A stretch of DNA of 10,778 bases from Gemmatimonadota bacterium (GTDB lineage Bacteria > Gemmatimonadota > Gemmatimonadetes > Gemmatimonadales > Gemmatimonadaceae): positions 1-10,778 of the forward strand of contig CANGXK010000048.1 in the NCBI GenBank assembly GCA_947457715.1, read 5' to 3'. Shown piece after piece: positions 1 through 5,670 of the stretch; position 1 is the first letter of the stretch, and each line of letters begins with the position of its first letter. Below the pieces are notes generated by a model. It made no database searches. It was not told where the DNA came from and saw nothing but the letters and a program-made list of their open reading frames with translations. The position numbers and the translations under genes are program-made.

Positions 1-100
1 GGCACCACACGCTCCAAGCCAACCGACTTGGCGTCACAGATGAAGAACAGCTTCGCACCGCCACCGATAGCGAACGCGACGACGAGTGCAGCGACACGAA
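1..100. repeat. Direct repeat copy 1 (100 bp, exact)
   Basis: This stretch is identical, base for base, to 351-450 (period 350 bp). It begins at the window edge, so the true repeat may extend further left. Identity stops abruptly at position 100, where the structured repeat begins. On the minus strand it carries the same coding-like frame as the second copy (the tail of an outer-membrane-like protein), so the actual C-terminus of this copy lies outside the window. Perfect identity implies a recent duplication or active gene conversion. Confidence 0.95.
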
Positions 101-286
101 TCCGTTCAGACAGGAATAGCATTTTCCCGTCTTGAACGGATAGGAGCTGATAGCAACGGACACCAGGGATTCGCTCCCGGCTTTGCACGGGGTCCTCGGC
201 GAATCAAGTCCTACTTGGTGTTTGATCAGCTGCTATCTGCTGGTATCGGTTCGAATCCGTTCAGGCAGGAATAGCATTTTTCCGTT
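97..286. repeat. Structured repeat: direct-repeat ends around a nested hairpin core
   Basis: The ends are direct repeats: 97-130 and 252-285 agree at 32 of 34 positions. Between them, 134-155 pairs with 231-252 at 18 of 22 positions, including a perfect 7-bp block (149-155 with 231-237). Further in, 160-165 pairs with 216-221, and 168-174 pairs perfectly with 199-205. The core could therefore fold into one long imperfect stem with nested arms. No transposase or convincing protein is encoded. The boundary at 97-100 overlaps the end of the first 100-bp repeat. It may be a dispersed, non-coding repeat family (REP- or MITE-like) or a structured RNA. Transcription and the strand of action cannot be judged from this window. 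Confidence 0.7.
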
Positions 287-316
287 CATATCCCAAACGC
301 GTACAGCCGACGCAGC

Positions 317-484
317 CTAAAACGCGTAGCCGATCGTGAGCCGCGGCGTCGGCACCACACGCTCCAAGCCAACCGACTTGGCGTCACAGATGAAGAACAG
401 CTTCGCACCGCCACCGATAGCGAACGCGACGACGAGTGCAGCGACACGAACGGTGGAGTGGCGCCTATGGGGAGCGATGCAGAG
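317..484 (-). pseudogene. Fragment encoding an outer-membrane barrel C-terminus
   Basis: Read on the minus strand, the frame directly after the oxidoreductase stop codon stays open to a TAG at 317-319. Its end reads VGLERVVPTPRLTIGYAF, and a terminal Phe after alternating hydrophobic residues is typical of the last strand of BAM-assembled outer-membrane barrels. There is no start codon or signal peptide, and only about 45 residues (the part from 450 down) look protein-like. The part from 450 to 351 is the exact 100-bp repeat, whose other copy sits at 1-100. The likeliest reading is the 3' remnant of a broken or partly duplicated outer-membrane gene whose intact relative may lie left of the window. 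Assignment rests on the C-terminal signature alone, so it is tentative. Confidence 0.5.
351..450. repeat. Direct repeat copy 2 (100 bp, exact)
   Basis: This is the second copy of the sequence at 1-100, with no differences. Identity stops at 450; the following bases lead into the 3' end of the oxidoreductase gene, whereas copy 1 leads into the structured repeat. On the left, 287-350 separates this copy from the structured repeat. If sequence outside the window resembles 287-350, the duplicated unit is longer than 100 bp. Confidence 0.95.
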
Positions 485-1801
485 TCAGTGAGTCTGCAGC
501 ACGGCCCGCGCGGCGTCCTGCCCGCCGCGGGCCGCACCTTCGAGTGAGCTGGAGTGCAACACTTCGCTGGCCCGCCAGAGCCCGGGTATCCCACACGCGA
601 TCGTCGGACGGTGATCCCGCCATCCCGGTGGCTGCGCGAACTGGGCGTACGGCACGCGCCAGATCGCCACACGCGACAGCGCCGCGGTTTTGCCGTCGGC
701 GGCAGCATCACCAGCGGCTTTCGCCATGGCAGCCAGTTCGCGTCGCGCGGCCGATTCGAGATCGGCATCGCTCCGATCGGCGGCATCACCCACGGCGCTG
801 GTGGCGATCAGCGACACACCAGGCGGTGCGTACTCAGGCGCGACATCGGTGATGGTCACGGCGTGACTGATCACCGCTAACGCGTCGGCGTTGAGCCAGA
901 GCGCGCGACCGGGGATCGGCGAAGCACCGCTGGTGGTGAAGTACAACGTGGTGGTGCCGCGCGCCCCAGACGGCGTGGCGATCTGCACACCGGCCGTGGC
1001 GGCCAGTCGTGCCGCCGCCGGTGCGTCGGTGGCCATGATGACCTGCGCGGCCGGCAACACGTCGCCACCGGCCAGCACCACGCCCGTCACGCGCCCTTCG
1101 TGCACGGTGAGCGAGTTCACCCCATTATCGGTGCGCACCGAGCCTGCCGGCAGTCTCGACGCCAGTTGCCTGGTGAGCGCCCCCATGCCGCCCGCGGGTA
1201 CGACCGTATCGCCCTCAGCCAGCATCTTGAAGGTGAACAGCAGCACCGACGCACTGGTGGCAAGGGTGCGATCCAGTAGAATGCCCCCGTAGAACGGCGC
1301 GAAAAATCCGTCGATCACCGACGCGCTGAACCCGCGCGAGGCCAGAAAATCGCGTGTGCTCACCCCAGCGAAACGCGCCGTGAAGCACTCGTCGACCGAG
1401 AGCTGCTGGGCGAAGCGCCGGAGAGCCAACAGGCGCAGCTTGTCGCCGAGCGGTACCGCGCGTGCCATGATGGTGTCGAGCAAGAGTGCGGGGTCGCTCA
1501 GCGCGTCACCGATCAATGAGACCCGACCACCCTGCACGATGCGGGCAGCCGGCAGAAACTTGCGCGGCACGAGGGCATCAAGATCCAGATAGCTGCGGAG
1601 CGTGGGATACGCCGTGAACAGCACCTGAAAGCCGTGGTCGAACACGAGACCGTCGCGCGTCGTACTGCGCACGCGCCCGCCCACCTCCGACGCGGCATCG
1701 AGCACAAGGACAGGCCGGCCGGCGCGATGGATCTCAATCGCACACACGAGGCCGGCAACGCCAGCGCCAACAATGATGATGGGGGCAGTCTGGCTAGTCA
1801 T
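485..1801 (-). CDS. FAD-dependent oxidoreductase (amine oxidase / protoporphyrinogen oxidase-like fold)
   Basis: A 438-residue flavoprotein. Residues 8-17 (IIIVGAGVAG) form the Rossmann GxGxxG dinucleotide loop, Asp35 sits at the end of the second strand where the FAD ribose is usually held, and GGRVRSTTRDG follows as the second flavin-contact motif. The C-terminus (GLWRASEVLHSSSLEGAARG) matches the closing FAD-binding motif of the amino-oxidase superfamily. It belongs to the group that includes protoporphyrinogen oxidases, carotenoid desaturases and amine oxidases; the substrate cannot be told from sequence. The frame is open upstream to 1957, but the Rossmann motif favours the ATG at 1799-1801. 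No strong ribosome binding site is visible. A degraded second copy of its N-terminus lies at about 3370-3517. It is transcribed divergently from the Bor-like gene. Confidence 0.88.
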   Translation of the reverse strand: MTSQTAPIIIVGAGVAGLVCAIEIHRAGRPVLVLDAASEVGGRVRSTTRDGLVFDHGFQVLFTAYPTLRSYLDLDALVPRKFLPAARIVQGGRVSLIGDALSDPALLLDTIMARAVPLGDKLRLLALRRFAQQLSVDECFTARFAGVSTRDFLASRGFSASVIDGFFAPFYGGILLDRTLATSASVLLFTFKMLAEGDTVVPAGGMGALTRQLASRLPAGSVRTDNGVNSLTVHEGRVTGVVLAGGDVLPAAQVIMATDAPAAARLAATAGVQIATPSGARGTTTLYFTTSGASPIPGRALWLNADALAVISHAVTITDVAPEYAPPGVSLIATSAVGDAADRSDADLESAARRELAAMAKAAGDAAADGKTAALSRVAIWRVPYAQFAQPPGWRDHRPTIACGIPGLWRASEVLHSSSLEGAARGGQDAARAVLQTH

Positions 1802-1860
1802 GGTTCCGAAAAGTGGTGGGAGAAGCCACGGAACTGTATCCCCTGACCTGATCGCATATC

Positions 1861-1884
1861 CGTTCGCGCGAACGCGACATGTCG
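1861..1884. promoter_or_regulatory. Two abutting perfect palindromes in a divergent intergenic region
   Basis: CGTTCGCGCGAACG (1861-1874) and CGACATGTCG (1875-1884) are each perfectly self-complementary and lie end to end. They sit in the 211-bp region between the divergent oxidoreductase (start 1801) and Bor-like lipoprotein (start 2013) genes, where a shared operator would be expected. No regulator can be named and no clear sigma70 promoter was found next to them, so function is inferred from position and symmetry. Confidence 0.4.
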
Positions 1885-2012
1885 TGTCGGATGGCGCTGA
1901 GCCGTGTATACCCCCGCGTTCTGACAGATCCTCGACTCGGTTGAGTTCGCAGCACACATTTGCCCTGTCCGCTCACGTATGCGGCGGACTTCACAAGCTC
2001 TGGAGGTTTTAC

Positions 2013-2297
2013 ATGAAGAGAATCGCCGTTTCTGTATTATCCATCGCAATCCTGTCGGGTTGCTACCACGCCACGATTGAGACCGGCGTGAAACCCTCGA
2101 CAGAGACCATCGAGAAAAAGTGGGCTTCTGGCTGGATCTACGGTCTGGTACCGCCATCGACGCTTACGACTACATCGAAGTGCCCGAAGGGCGTAGCGAA
2201 GGTTTCGACTCAGCTCTCCTTCGCGAACCAACTGGTTACAGCACTGACCGGGGGTATCTACACGCCCATGGAAATTACGGTTACCTGCGCTGAGTAA
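2013..2297 (+). CDS. Bor-family lipoprotein
   Basis: A 94-residue protein with a lipoprotein signal: MKRIAVSVLSIAILSGC, where LSGC is the lipobox and Cys17 would be lipidated. The C-terminal half matches the Bor family known from phage lambda (serum-resistance lipoprotein Bor and E. coli relatives): the block FANQLVTALTGGIYTPMEI, ending in VTCAE, parallels lambda Bor's FVNGLLGFITLGIYTPLEA and VYCSQ. Two cysteines in the mature part (the SKCPKG and VTCAE regions) match the conserved pair. The start is fixed by TGGAGG at 2001-2006, seven bases before the ATG; the open frame further upstream has no support. An intrinsic terminator follows at 2304-2337, so it is probably a single-gene unit. The role is likely envelope-surface; no phage genes are nearby. 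Confidence 0.85.
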   Translation: MKRIAVSVLSIAILSGCYHATIETGVKPSTETIEKKWASGWIYGLVPPSTLTTTSKCPKGVAKVSTQLSFANQLVTALTGGIYTPMEITVTCAE

Positions 2298-2303
2298 CGG
2301 GCC

Positions 2304-2340
2304 GAGACGGGGAGGCAGTAGCACACTTCCCCGTTTCGTT
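2304..2340 (+). terminator. Terminator of the Bor-like gene
   Basis: Positions 2304-2315 pair with 2326-2337 over 12 bp, including two G-U pairs, with a 10-base loop. The 3' arm and following bases are T-rich (TTTCGTT). It starts 7 bp after the Bor-like stop codon and precedes the next small reading frame. Confidence 0.6.
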
Positions 2341-2357
2341 CGTTGCGTGGGTGAACC

Positions 2358-2477
2358 ATGCACACTTGTCGAATGGCATTCGCTGTCGGTATCGTCTCGT
2401 TGGTCGGACTCTCGGGTACCGCGAGCGCACAGCAACCGAGTGCGCTACGCGTACGGGGTAGGAGCGCCCTTTATTAG
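2358..2477 (+). pseudogene. Signal-peptide stump (39 codons), possible broken secreted protein
   Basis: The frame from the ATG at 2358 encodes MHTCRMAFAVGIVSLVGLSG followed by TASAQQPSAL, a textbook Sec signal peptide with an ASA|Q cleavage site. The frame then ends at TAG (2475-2477), leaving about 15 residues of mature protein. In the +1 frame the sequence continues as YAYGVGAPFISRSEV to a TGA near 2515, compatible with a frameshift in a once longer secreted or outer-membrane protein. It may also be a genuine tiny secreted peptide. The ribosome binding site is weak. It lies between the Bor terminator and a convergent gene. Confidence 0.4.
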
Positions 2478-2495
2478 CAGGTCCGAGGTCAGAAA

Positions 2496-2525
2496 CCCCG
2501 CGCTCGGGTGGCCGTGAGCGCGGGG
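2496..2525. terminator. Perfect 10-bp hairpin between convergent frames
   Basis: CCCCGCGCTC (2496-2505) pairs perfectly with GAGCGCGGGG (2516-2525) across a 10-base loop. Read on the minus strand, it follows the stop codon of the exported-protein gene (2534) by about 8 bp and leads into TTTCTGA, so it most likely terminates that gene. The plus-strand side lacks a T-run, so two-way action is doubtful. Confidence 0.65.
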
Positions 2526-2533
2526 GGGTCATC

Positions 2534-2908
2534 TTACTCGATGATTGCTGTTGGTACCTTGTTCTCGTATTTCAGCGTGATCTTCGAAGCCTTGCACAGA
2601 TTCAGCGATTCCCACACAACATCATCGTCGTCTTCGTCGGTGACCTTGAGGTCCCAATTGCAGCTGTCTTCACCCCGGTCGAAGGTGATGTCGACGGACT
2701 TGGTGTGCGGAATCACATCCTCGCCCATGATATCGTCGCCCCACTCGTCCACATCATGCGGCGAGACATACACATGGGTGATGGTCAACCCCGCCCTGTT
2801 GACGAGGGTGAAGTCCAGGGGACTCTCGGATGTTGCAGACACTGCCGAGCGGGTCGGCACGAGCAGGGCAGCGACCAAGCCGAAGGCCGAAAGTTGACGC
2901 ATGAACAT
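2534..2908 (-). CDS. Small exported protein of unknown function
   Basis: A 124-residue protein with a signal peptide: MFMRQLSAFGLVAALLVPTR, then SAVSA, with cleavage expected after AVSA near residue 25. The mature part is about 100 residues, acidic and probably all-beta, with the recognisable block THVYVSPHDVDEWGDDIMGE, a run of five Asp/Glu residues (DEDDDD) and two cysteines (SCNWDLKV and NLCKAS) that could form a disulfide. I recall proteins with a VYVSP...WG.D..G block as widespread but uncharacterised; no function is assigned. The first ATG is chosen because GGAG lies five bases before it; an in-frame ATG three codons on is less well placed. It is convergent with the signal-peptide stump, with a hairpin between them. 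Confidence 0.8.
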   Translation of the reverse strand: MFMRQLSAFGLVAALLVPTRSAVSATSESPLDFTLVNRAGLTITHVYVSPHDVDEWGDDIMGEDVIPHTKSVDITFDRGEDSCNWDLKVTDEDDDDVVWESLNLCKASKITLKYENKVPTAIIE

Positions 2909-3369
2909 GGAAGCTCCGTTAGGGGAAGATCAGACTGCGGATCGTTCATTTTTTCGACAGTATCCCGCATGTGATGGGGATAGGCAAGTCCGTCGTGGCG
3001 GAGACGGCTCCGGGCGCGCTCGCGAAACGGATGGCGCGCCGCTCGCCTGCCGGTGTTTGTACGGTCGGCGATCGTGTCGTGTGCTCCACGGGCCTCAATC
3101 GAAGTTCCTATCCGGATGAACAAAAAATGGAATTATTCGCGAACCCAATGAGGCGTATTTCGCTGCGAACCCTCATGAGCGGGCAGTAGCGCGATCTGTC
3201 TGCGCTCGAACCGATGTAGATGTGGGCGGGTGGTATTTGCGTGAACGCGGGCCTCGAGCCGACGAGGGCCACGCTGCTCGTGCTGATCGCCGGCTTGGCG
3301 GATGGGACAAAGGCGGTGCTCGCCGTTGAAAGCGGCCATCGCGGGGCGACCCAAAGCTGGGCTGAGATG
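2909..3369. other. Stretch of about 460 bp with no supported gene
   Basis: This must hold the promoter of the exported-protein gene near 2909-2960, though no confident -35/-10 pair is seen. The short open frames (for example 2971-3189) show no signal peptide, motif or ribosome binding site and have unnatural composition. From about 3370 the sequence becomes recognisable as the broken oxidoreductase copy. The rest may be more strongly decayed remains of the same duplicated gene. Confidence 0.5.
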
Positions 3370-3517
3370 CTGCGTGATCTCGCGGCGCGAGGTCGTCAAG
3401 ATCTCGGCAGCTGCGCAGCGTGGGATACGCCGAAAACTGGACCTGGAAGCTCTGGTCGAACACGAGAGCGGCCACGCCGGTGCCGACAACGATGATGGGG
3501 TCAGTCTAGCTGGTCAT
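3370..3517 (-). pseudogene. Decayed duplicate of the oxidoreductase N-terminus
   Basis: Starting at a CAT (ATG) at 3515-3517, the minus strand reads MTS-stop-TDPIIVVGTGVA, then ALVFDQSFQVQFSAYPTLRS and CRDLDDLAPRD. This aligns with the intact gene's MTSQTAPIIIVGAGVAG, LVFDHGFQVLFTAYPTLRSY and LDLDALVPRK. Three lesions are visible: a stop at codon 4, loss of residues 17-50 (a 34-codon, in-frame deletion removing most of the FAD-binding strand-helix-strand), and loss of recognisable homology after about residue 85. The gene cannot make a functional flavoprotein. The similarity also covers the start-codon surroundings, so the duplication included some upstream sequence. It sits directly upstream of an intact outer-membrane gene, whose promoter must lie in 3518-3591 or inside the relic. 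Confidence 0.85.
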
Positions 3518-3542
3518 GCGTCCCCGAAGGGCCCGATTGTTG

Positions 3543-3576
3543 CGGTGGTTGAGCAGCCACTTCGGGGTCACCACCG
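3543..3576 (+). promoter_or_regulatory. Hairpin in the upstream region of the barrel gene
   Basis: CGGTGGT (3543-3549) pairs with ACCACCG (3570-3576) around a 20-base loop. The hairpin ends five bases before the GGAG ribosome binding site (3582-3585) of the gene starting at 3592. It could affect translation or be chance in GC-rich DNA. Confidence 0.3.
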
Positions 3577-3591
3577 GTTACGGAGACTAGA

Positions 3592-4236
3592 ATGAAAAGA
3601 TTTCTGGTATCGTTGGCGTTTGCTGCTGGATTGGCGCTTCCAGCCGTCGCGGCGGCGCAAGACACCCCGCCAATTCGTCTTGGACTGCTCGGTGGCCTGA
3701 ACTTCGCCACGTTGAAAGGGAACGATGACGAAGGCCTCAAGACACGCACCGGGCTGCTGGCGGGTGCGACCATGGTCAAGCCGTTCCGGAGCGGCATCGG
3801 TCTGGTGATCGATGCACTCTATTCAATGAGGGGCGCGAAGGCTGATGAGGATGGCGGGAGCCTCGTCACGAAGGTCGACTACATCGAGGTGCCCGTTATG
3901 CTGCGATACGACCTGAGCAGCACCGGCAACGCCGTTCCGCACATCGGGGCCGGCGTCAGCCTGGCCTATCAGACGCGCTGCAGGGTGGAGGCGTCCGGCG
4001 ATGGCGCGTCCGCGTCGGTGAACTGTTCGGCGCTGGAAGACGAGCAGGACATTACGTTCAGGAGGTTCGATGTCGGCATCGTTGCGGGAGCGGGTATCGA
4101 CTTCAAGTCGGGCTCAACGACCTATATGATCGGTGCGCGCTACACTTTCGGTCTGACCGATCTCACTAGCGAGGCGAATCTACGCAACCGCGCCTTTCAG
4201 TTCTTTGCGGGCGTGGCCATTCCCATCAACCGGTAG
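3592..4236 (+). CDS. Outer-membrane beta-barrel protein, PorT-like
   Basis: A 214-residue protein. Residues 1-22 (MKRFLVSLAFAAGLALPAVA then AA) are a Sec signal peptide cleaved before Gln23. The mature part shows alternating beta-strand segments starting with IRLGLLGGLNFATL, and includes VDYIEVPVMLRYDL, which matches the YxExPxxLRY strand typical of PorT/OMP_b-brl_2 family barrels, probably with eight strands. Cys130 and Cys145 lie in one predicted extracellular loop and could form a disulfide. The protein ends in VAIPINR rather than a terminal aromatic residue, slightly unusual for a BAM substrate. GGAG at 3582-3585 supports the ATG at 3592. It is convergent with a second barrel gene. It is most likely a structural or small-solute envelope protein; no specific function is assigned. 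Confidence 0.85.
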   Translation: MKRFLVSLAFAAGLALPAVAAAQDTPPIRLGLLGGLNFATLKGNDDEGLKTRTGLLAGATMVKPFRSGIGLVIDALYSMRGAKADEDGGSLVTKVDYIEVPVMLRYDLSSTGNAVPHIGAGVSLAYQTRCRVEASGDGASASVNCSALEDEQDITFRRFDVGIVAGAGIDFKSGSTTYMIGARYTFGLTDLTSEANLRNRAFQFFAGVAIPINR

Positions 4237-4246
4237 CGTCTCCGCA

Positions 4247-4280
4247 AACGCCGGGCGGCTGAGGTCAGTGGCCCGGCGTT
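4247..4280. terminator. Perfect 10-bp hairpin between convergent barrel genes
   Basis: AACGCCGGGC (4247-4256) pairs perfectly with GCCCGGCGTT (4271-4280) across a 14-base loop, 10 bp after the stop codon of the upstream gene. No long T-run follows on either strand, so the efficiency is uncertain, but position and symmetry suit a terminator for the plus-strand gene and possibly for both. Confidence 0.55.
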
Positions 4281-4323
4281 CGTGTGCTGCAGTGACAGCA
4301 GTCCGACAGTAAGTCGACGTGGA

Positions 4324-4869
4324 CTAAAAGCGCACGCCGAACGCGATCGGGATGTACCCCGCGCTGTTGTTATCCGTGAACACATTTACGTACTTCGCTT
4401 CGAGGAACGTCGAGAAGCCGGAGAGCTGGAAGTGGAGTCCGCCGCCAAACTGAATACCGACATCCGTGCTGCTGGTCGAGACCACGGCTGCCGATCCGAC
4501 CTGCGTGGACCGCTTGCCGTTGAAAGCACCAAGGCCCCCAAGTAAATATGGCTTCACGCCATCGCTAGACGACAGTTCGAGGAGCACGTTCCCGACGAAG
4601 CCAAGGCTGCGGTACGAGGCATCGATGTTCTTGTAGTCGAAACCGCTGTAGCTCACATCGCCACGGAAGCGCAGCGACTTCAATGACGAGGGATTCAGGA
4701 ACGCATGGCCGGCGATCGAATAACCGGCATCGACATTGTCACCGAGATCTCCGGTTGGAACCGACAGCCCACCGCTCACACCGAACCCGACGGCGGACGA
4801 CTGGGCGCTGACCAACGCCGGCGTCATCATCAGCGCGACAACGGCGATCTGCTTTATAAAGCGATTCAT
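4324..4869 (-). CDS. Outer-membrane beta-barrel protein, OmpA-like small barrel
   Basis: A 181-residue protein with a signal peptide (MNRFIKQIAVVALMMTPALV then SA, cleaved before Gln23). It has repeated amphipathic beta-strands such as VGFGVSGGLSVPTGDLG, LRFRGDVSYSGFDY and GVKPYLLGGLGAFNG, and finishes with YIPIAFGVRF. The terminal Phe and alternating pattern are the BAM recognition signature, and the length fits an eight-stranded OMP_b-brl barrel. The ATG at 4867-4869 is preferred over a GTG four codons upstream because GGAG lies six bases before it. The gene faces the other barrel gene; the two proteins share only fold-level features, so they need not be paralogs. Physiological role unknown. 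Confidence 0.85.
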   Translation of the reverse strand: MNRFIKQIAVVALMMTPALVSAQSSAVGFGVSGGLSVPTGDLGDNVDAGYSIAGHAFLNPSSLKSLRFRGDVSYSGFDYKNIDASYRSLGFVGNVLLELSSSDGVKPYLLGGLGAFNGKRSTQVGSAAVVSTSSTDVGIQFGGGLHFQLSGFSTFLEAKYVNVFTDNNSAGYIPIAFGVRF

Positions 4870-4896
4870 ATTGATCTCCACATCGTATGCGGGGAA

Positions 4897-4988
4897 CCGA
4901 CGACCTCGTCATCGTCGGAAGGACGAACTTCGCGCGTTACTCGCGAACACGGAGGTTACGTCAGACCGTTCACACTGAAAGTCAGTGT
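4897..4988. promoter_or_regulatory. Two small hairpins upstream of the barrel gene
   Basis: CCGACGA (4897-4903) pairs with TCGTCGG (4912-4918), and ACACTGA (4972-4978) pairs with TCAGTGT (4982-4988). They lie 28-119 bp upstream of the start at 4869 and may belong to its promoter or untranslated leader. The rest of the 213-bp gap (4870-5082) shows a 12-bp palindrome GGCACGCGTGCC at 5053-5064 just after the neighbouring gene's stop, and nothing else recognisable. Confidence 0.25.
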
Positions 4989-5082
4989 TTCCTCTACGCC
5001 GCACGGAACAGACCAAGCGAACACGGCATGCAGTCTCCGGACTGCGGTGACAGGCACGCGTGCCCCGGAGCGGGACCTCGCG

Positions 5083-5550
5083 TTACTCCGGAAGGACACT
5101 CACTCCGGTCACGAAATACTCCGTATCGCCAAAGCATGACGTGGGCACATAGAGGTGCTGCTCGTAGTCCACCGCAACTCTCTTGCCGCTGAGCGTCTCG
5201 ATCACGTGGGCGAGCGAATCGCTGCGCACCGTGAACGAGAAACTGTCAGACCGGAAGCCGCGGGCGATATCCGTGTAGAGGGTGCCCTCCCAGGTTTTAC
5301 AGATGTAGCCCTTGCGGGACATCTTCTGGACGTAGCCGGTCCGCTTGCCGCTGGAGTAGCTCCAATTGAGCGCAATCGTGGCCCAGAGGGTAATCCCGAC
5401 TGCGGGCAGACCGAAGACGCCAAGGACGCCGACCGCGAGCCAGTGCCGACGCAGAAAAGACCGGCGGGGCTTGGGGGCGGGGATCGGCGTGTCGGGCACG
5501 CCTTCGGACCGGCTTTCGGGCGAACCGGACGGCGGAATGGGTTCGGACAC
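5083..5550 (-). CDS. Membrane-anchored protein of unknown function
   Basis: A 155-residue protein with a Pro/Ser-rich, probably cytoplasmic tail (residues 1-35, ending in basic [10 protein letters not shown]), one membrane helix (about 38-61, [20 protein letters not shown]) and a soluble domain outside the membrane. That domain starts with [20 protein letters not shown] followed by KTWEGTL, a motif I recognise from small uncharacterised single-helix proteins in Bacteroidota and relatives that are sometimes mis-named as dehydrogenases. Cys84 and Cys139 are present. The start is a GTG with no clear Shine-Dalgarno, so the true start could be internal, though the tail plus helix is coherent. It is divergent from ispG with a 120-bp gap. 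No function is assigned. Confidence 0.7.
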   Translation of the reverse strand: MSEPIPPSGSPESRSEGVPDTPIPAPKPRRSFLRRHWLAVGVLGVFGLPAVGITLWATIALNWSYSSGKRTGYVQKMSRKGYICKTWEGTLYTDIARGFRSDSFSFTVRSDSLAHVIETLSGKRVAVDYEQHLYVPTSCFGDTEYFVTGVSVLPE

Positions 5551-5614
5551 GGCGGTGACGGGGTTGTGAGGGCATCGACGGGCCGGCGCGCGGAGAGTCG
5601 GCCTCCGGGGGAAC

Positions 5615-5644
5615 TTGGGGAGGAGTCCCTGACCGCGCTACCTT
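5615..5644 (+). promoter_or_regulatory. Possible sigma70 promoter of ispG
   Basis: TTGGGG (5615-5620) and TACCTT (5639-5644) are separated by 18 bp, ending 26 bp before the ispG start. The match to consensus is only partial, so this is a weak candidate. Confidence 0.25.
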
Positions 5645-5670
5645 ACGGCTGCCACTCTCAACCGGGTTCC

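Noticed and set aside
248..258. GGTTCGAATCC, identical to the T-arm loop of many tRNAs
   Set aside because: No matching acceptor, D or anticodon arms can be placed around it, and the sequence belongs to the boundary of the structured repeat. A tRNA remnant as the repeat's origin is possible but unsupported.
86..274. Open frame of 62 codons on the plus strand
   Set aside because: It runs through the hairpin core of the structured repeat, has no ribosome binding site or motif, and its open state follows from the repeat's composition.
1..450. CRISPR-like array
   Set aside because: Only two copies of long repeats with unequal, structured spacing; no short regular repeat-spacer pattern and no cas genes.
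1802..1957. N-terminal extension of the oxidoreductase
   Set aside because: The 52 extra residues precede a standard FAD-binding N-terminus, lack family features, and would cover the divergent promoter region and its palindromes.
2971..3189. 72-codon open frame on the plus strand
   Set aside because: No ribosome binding site, signal or motif, and mixed composition in a region next to a pseudogene.
5155..5670. 172-codon extension in front of IspG
   Set aside because: It lies antisense to a coherent membrane-anchored protein and is not part of IspG; homology begins after 5671.
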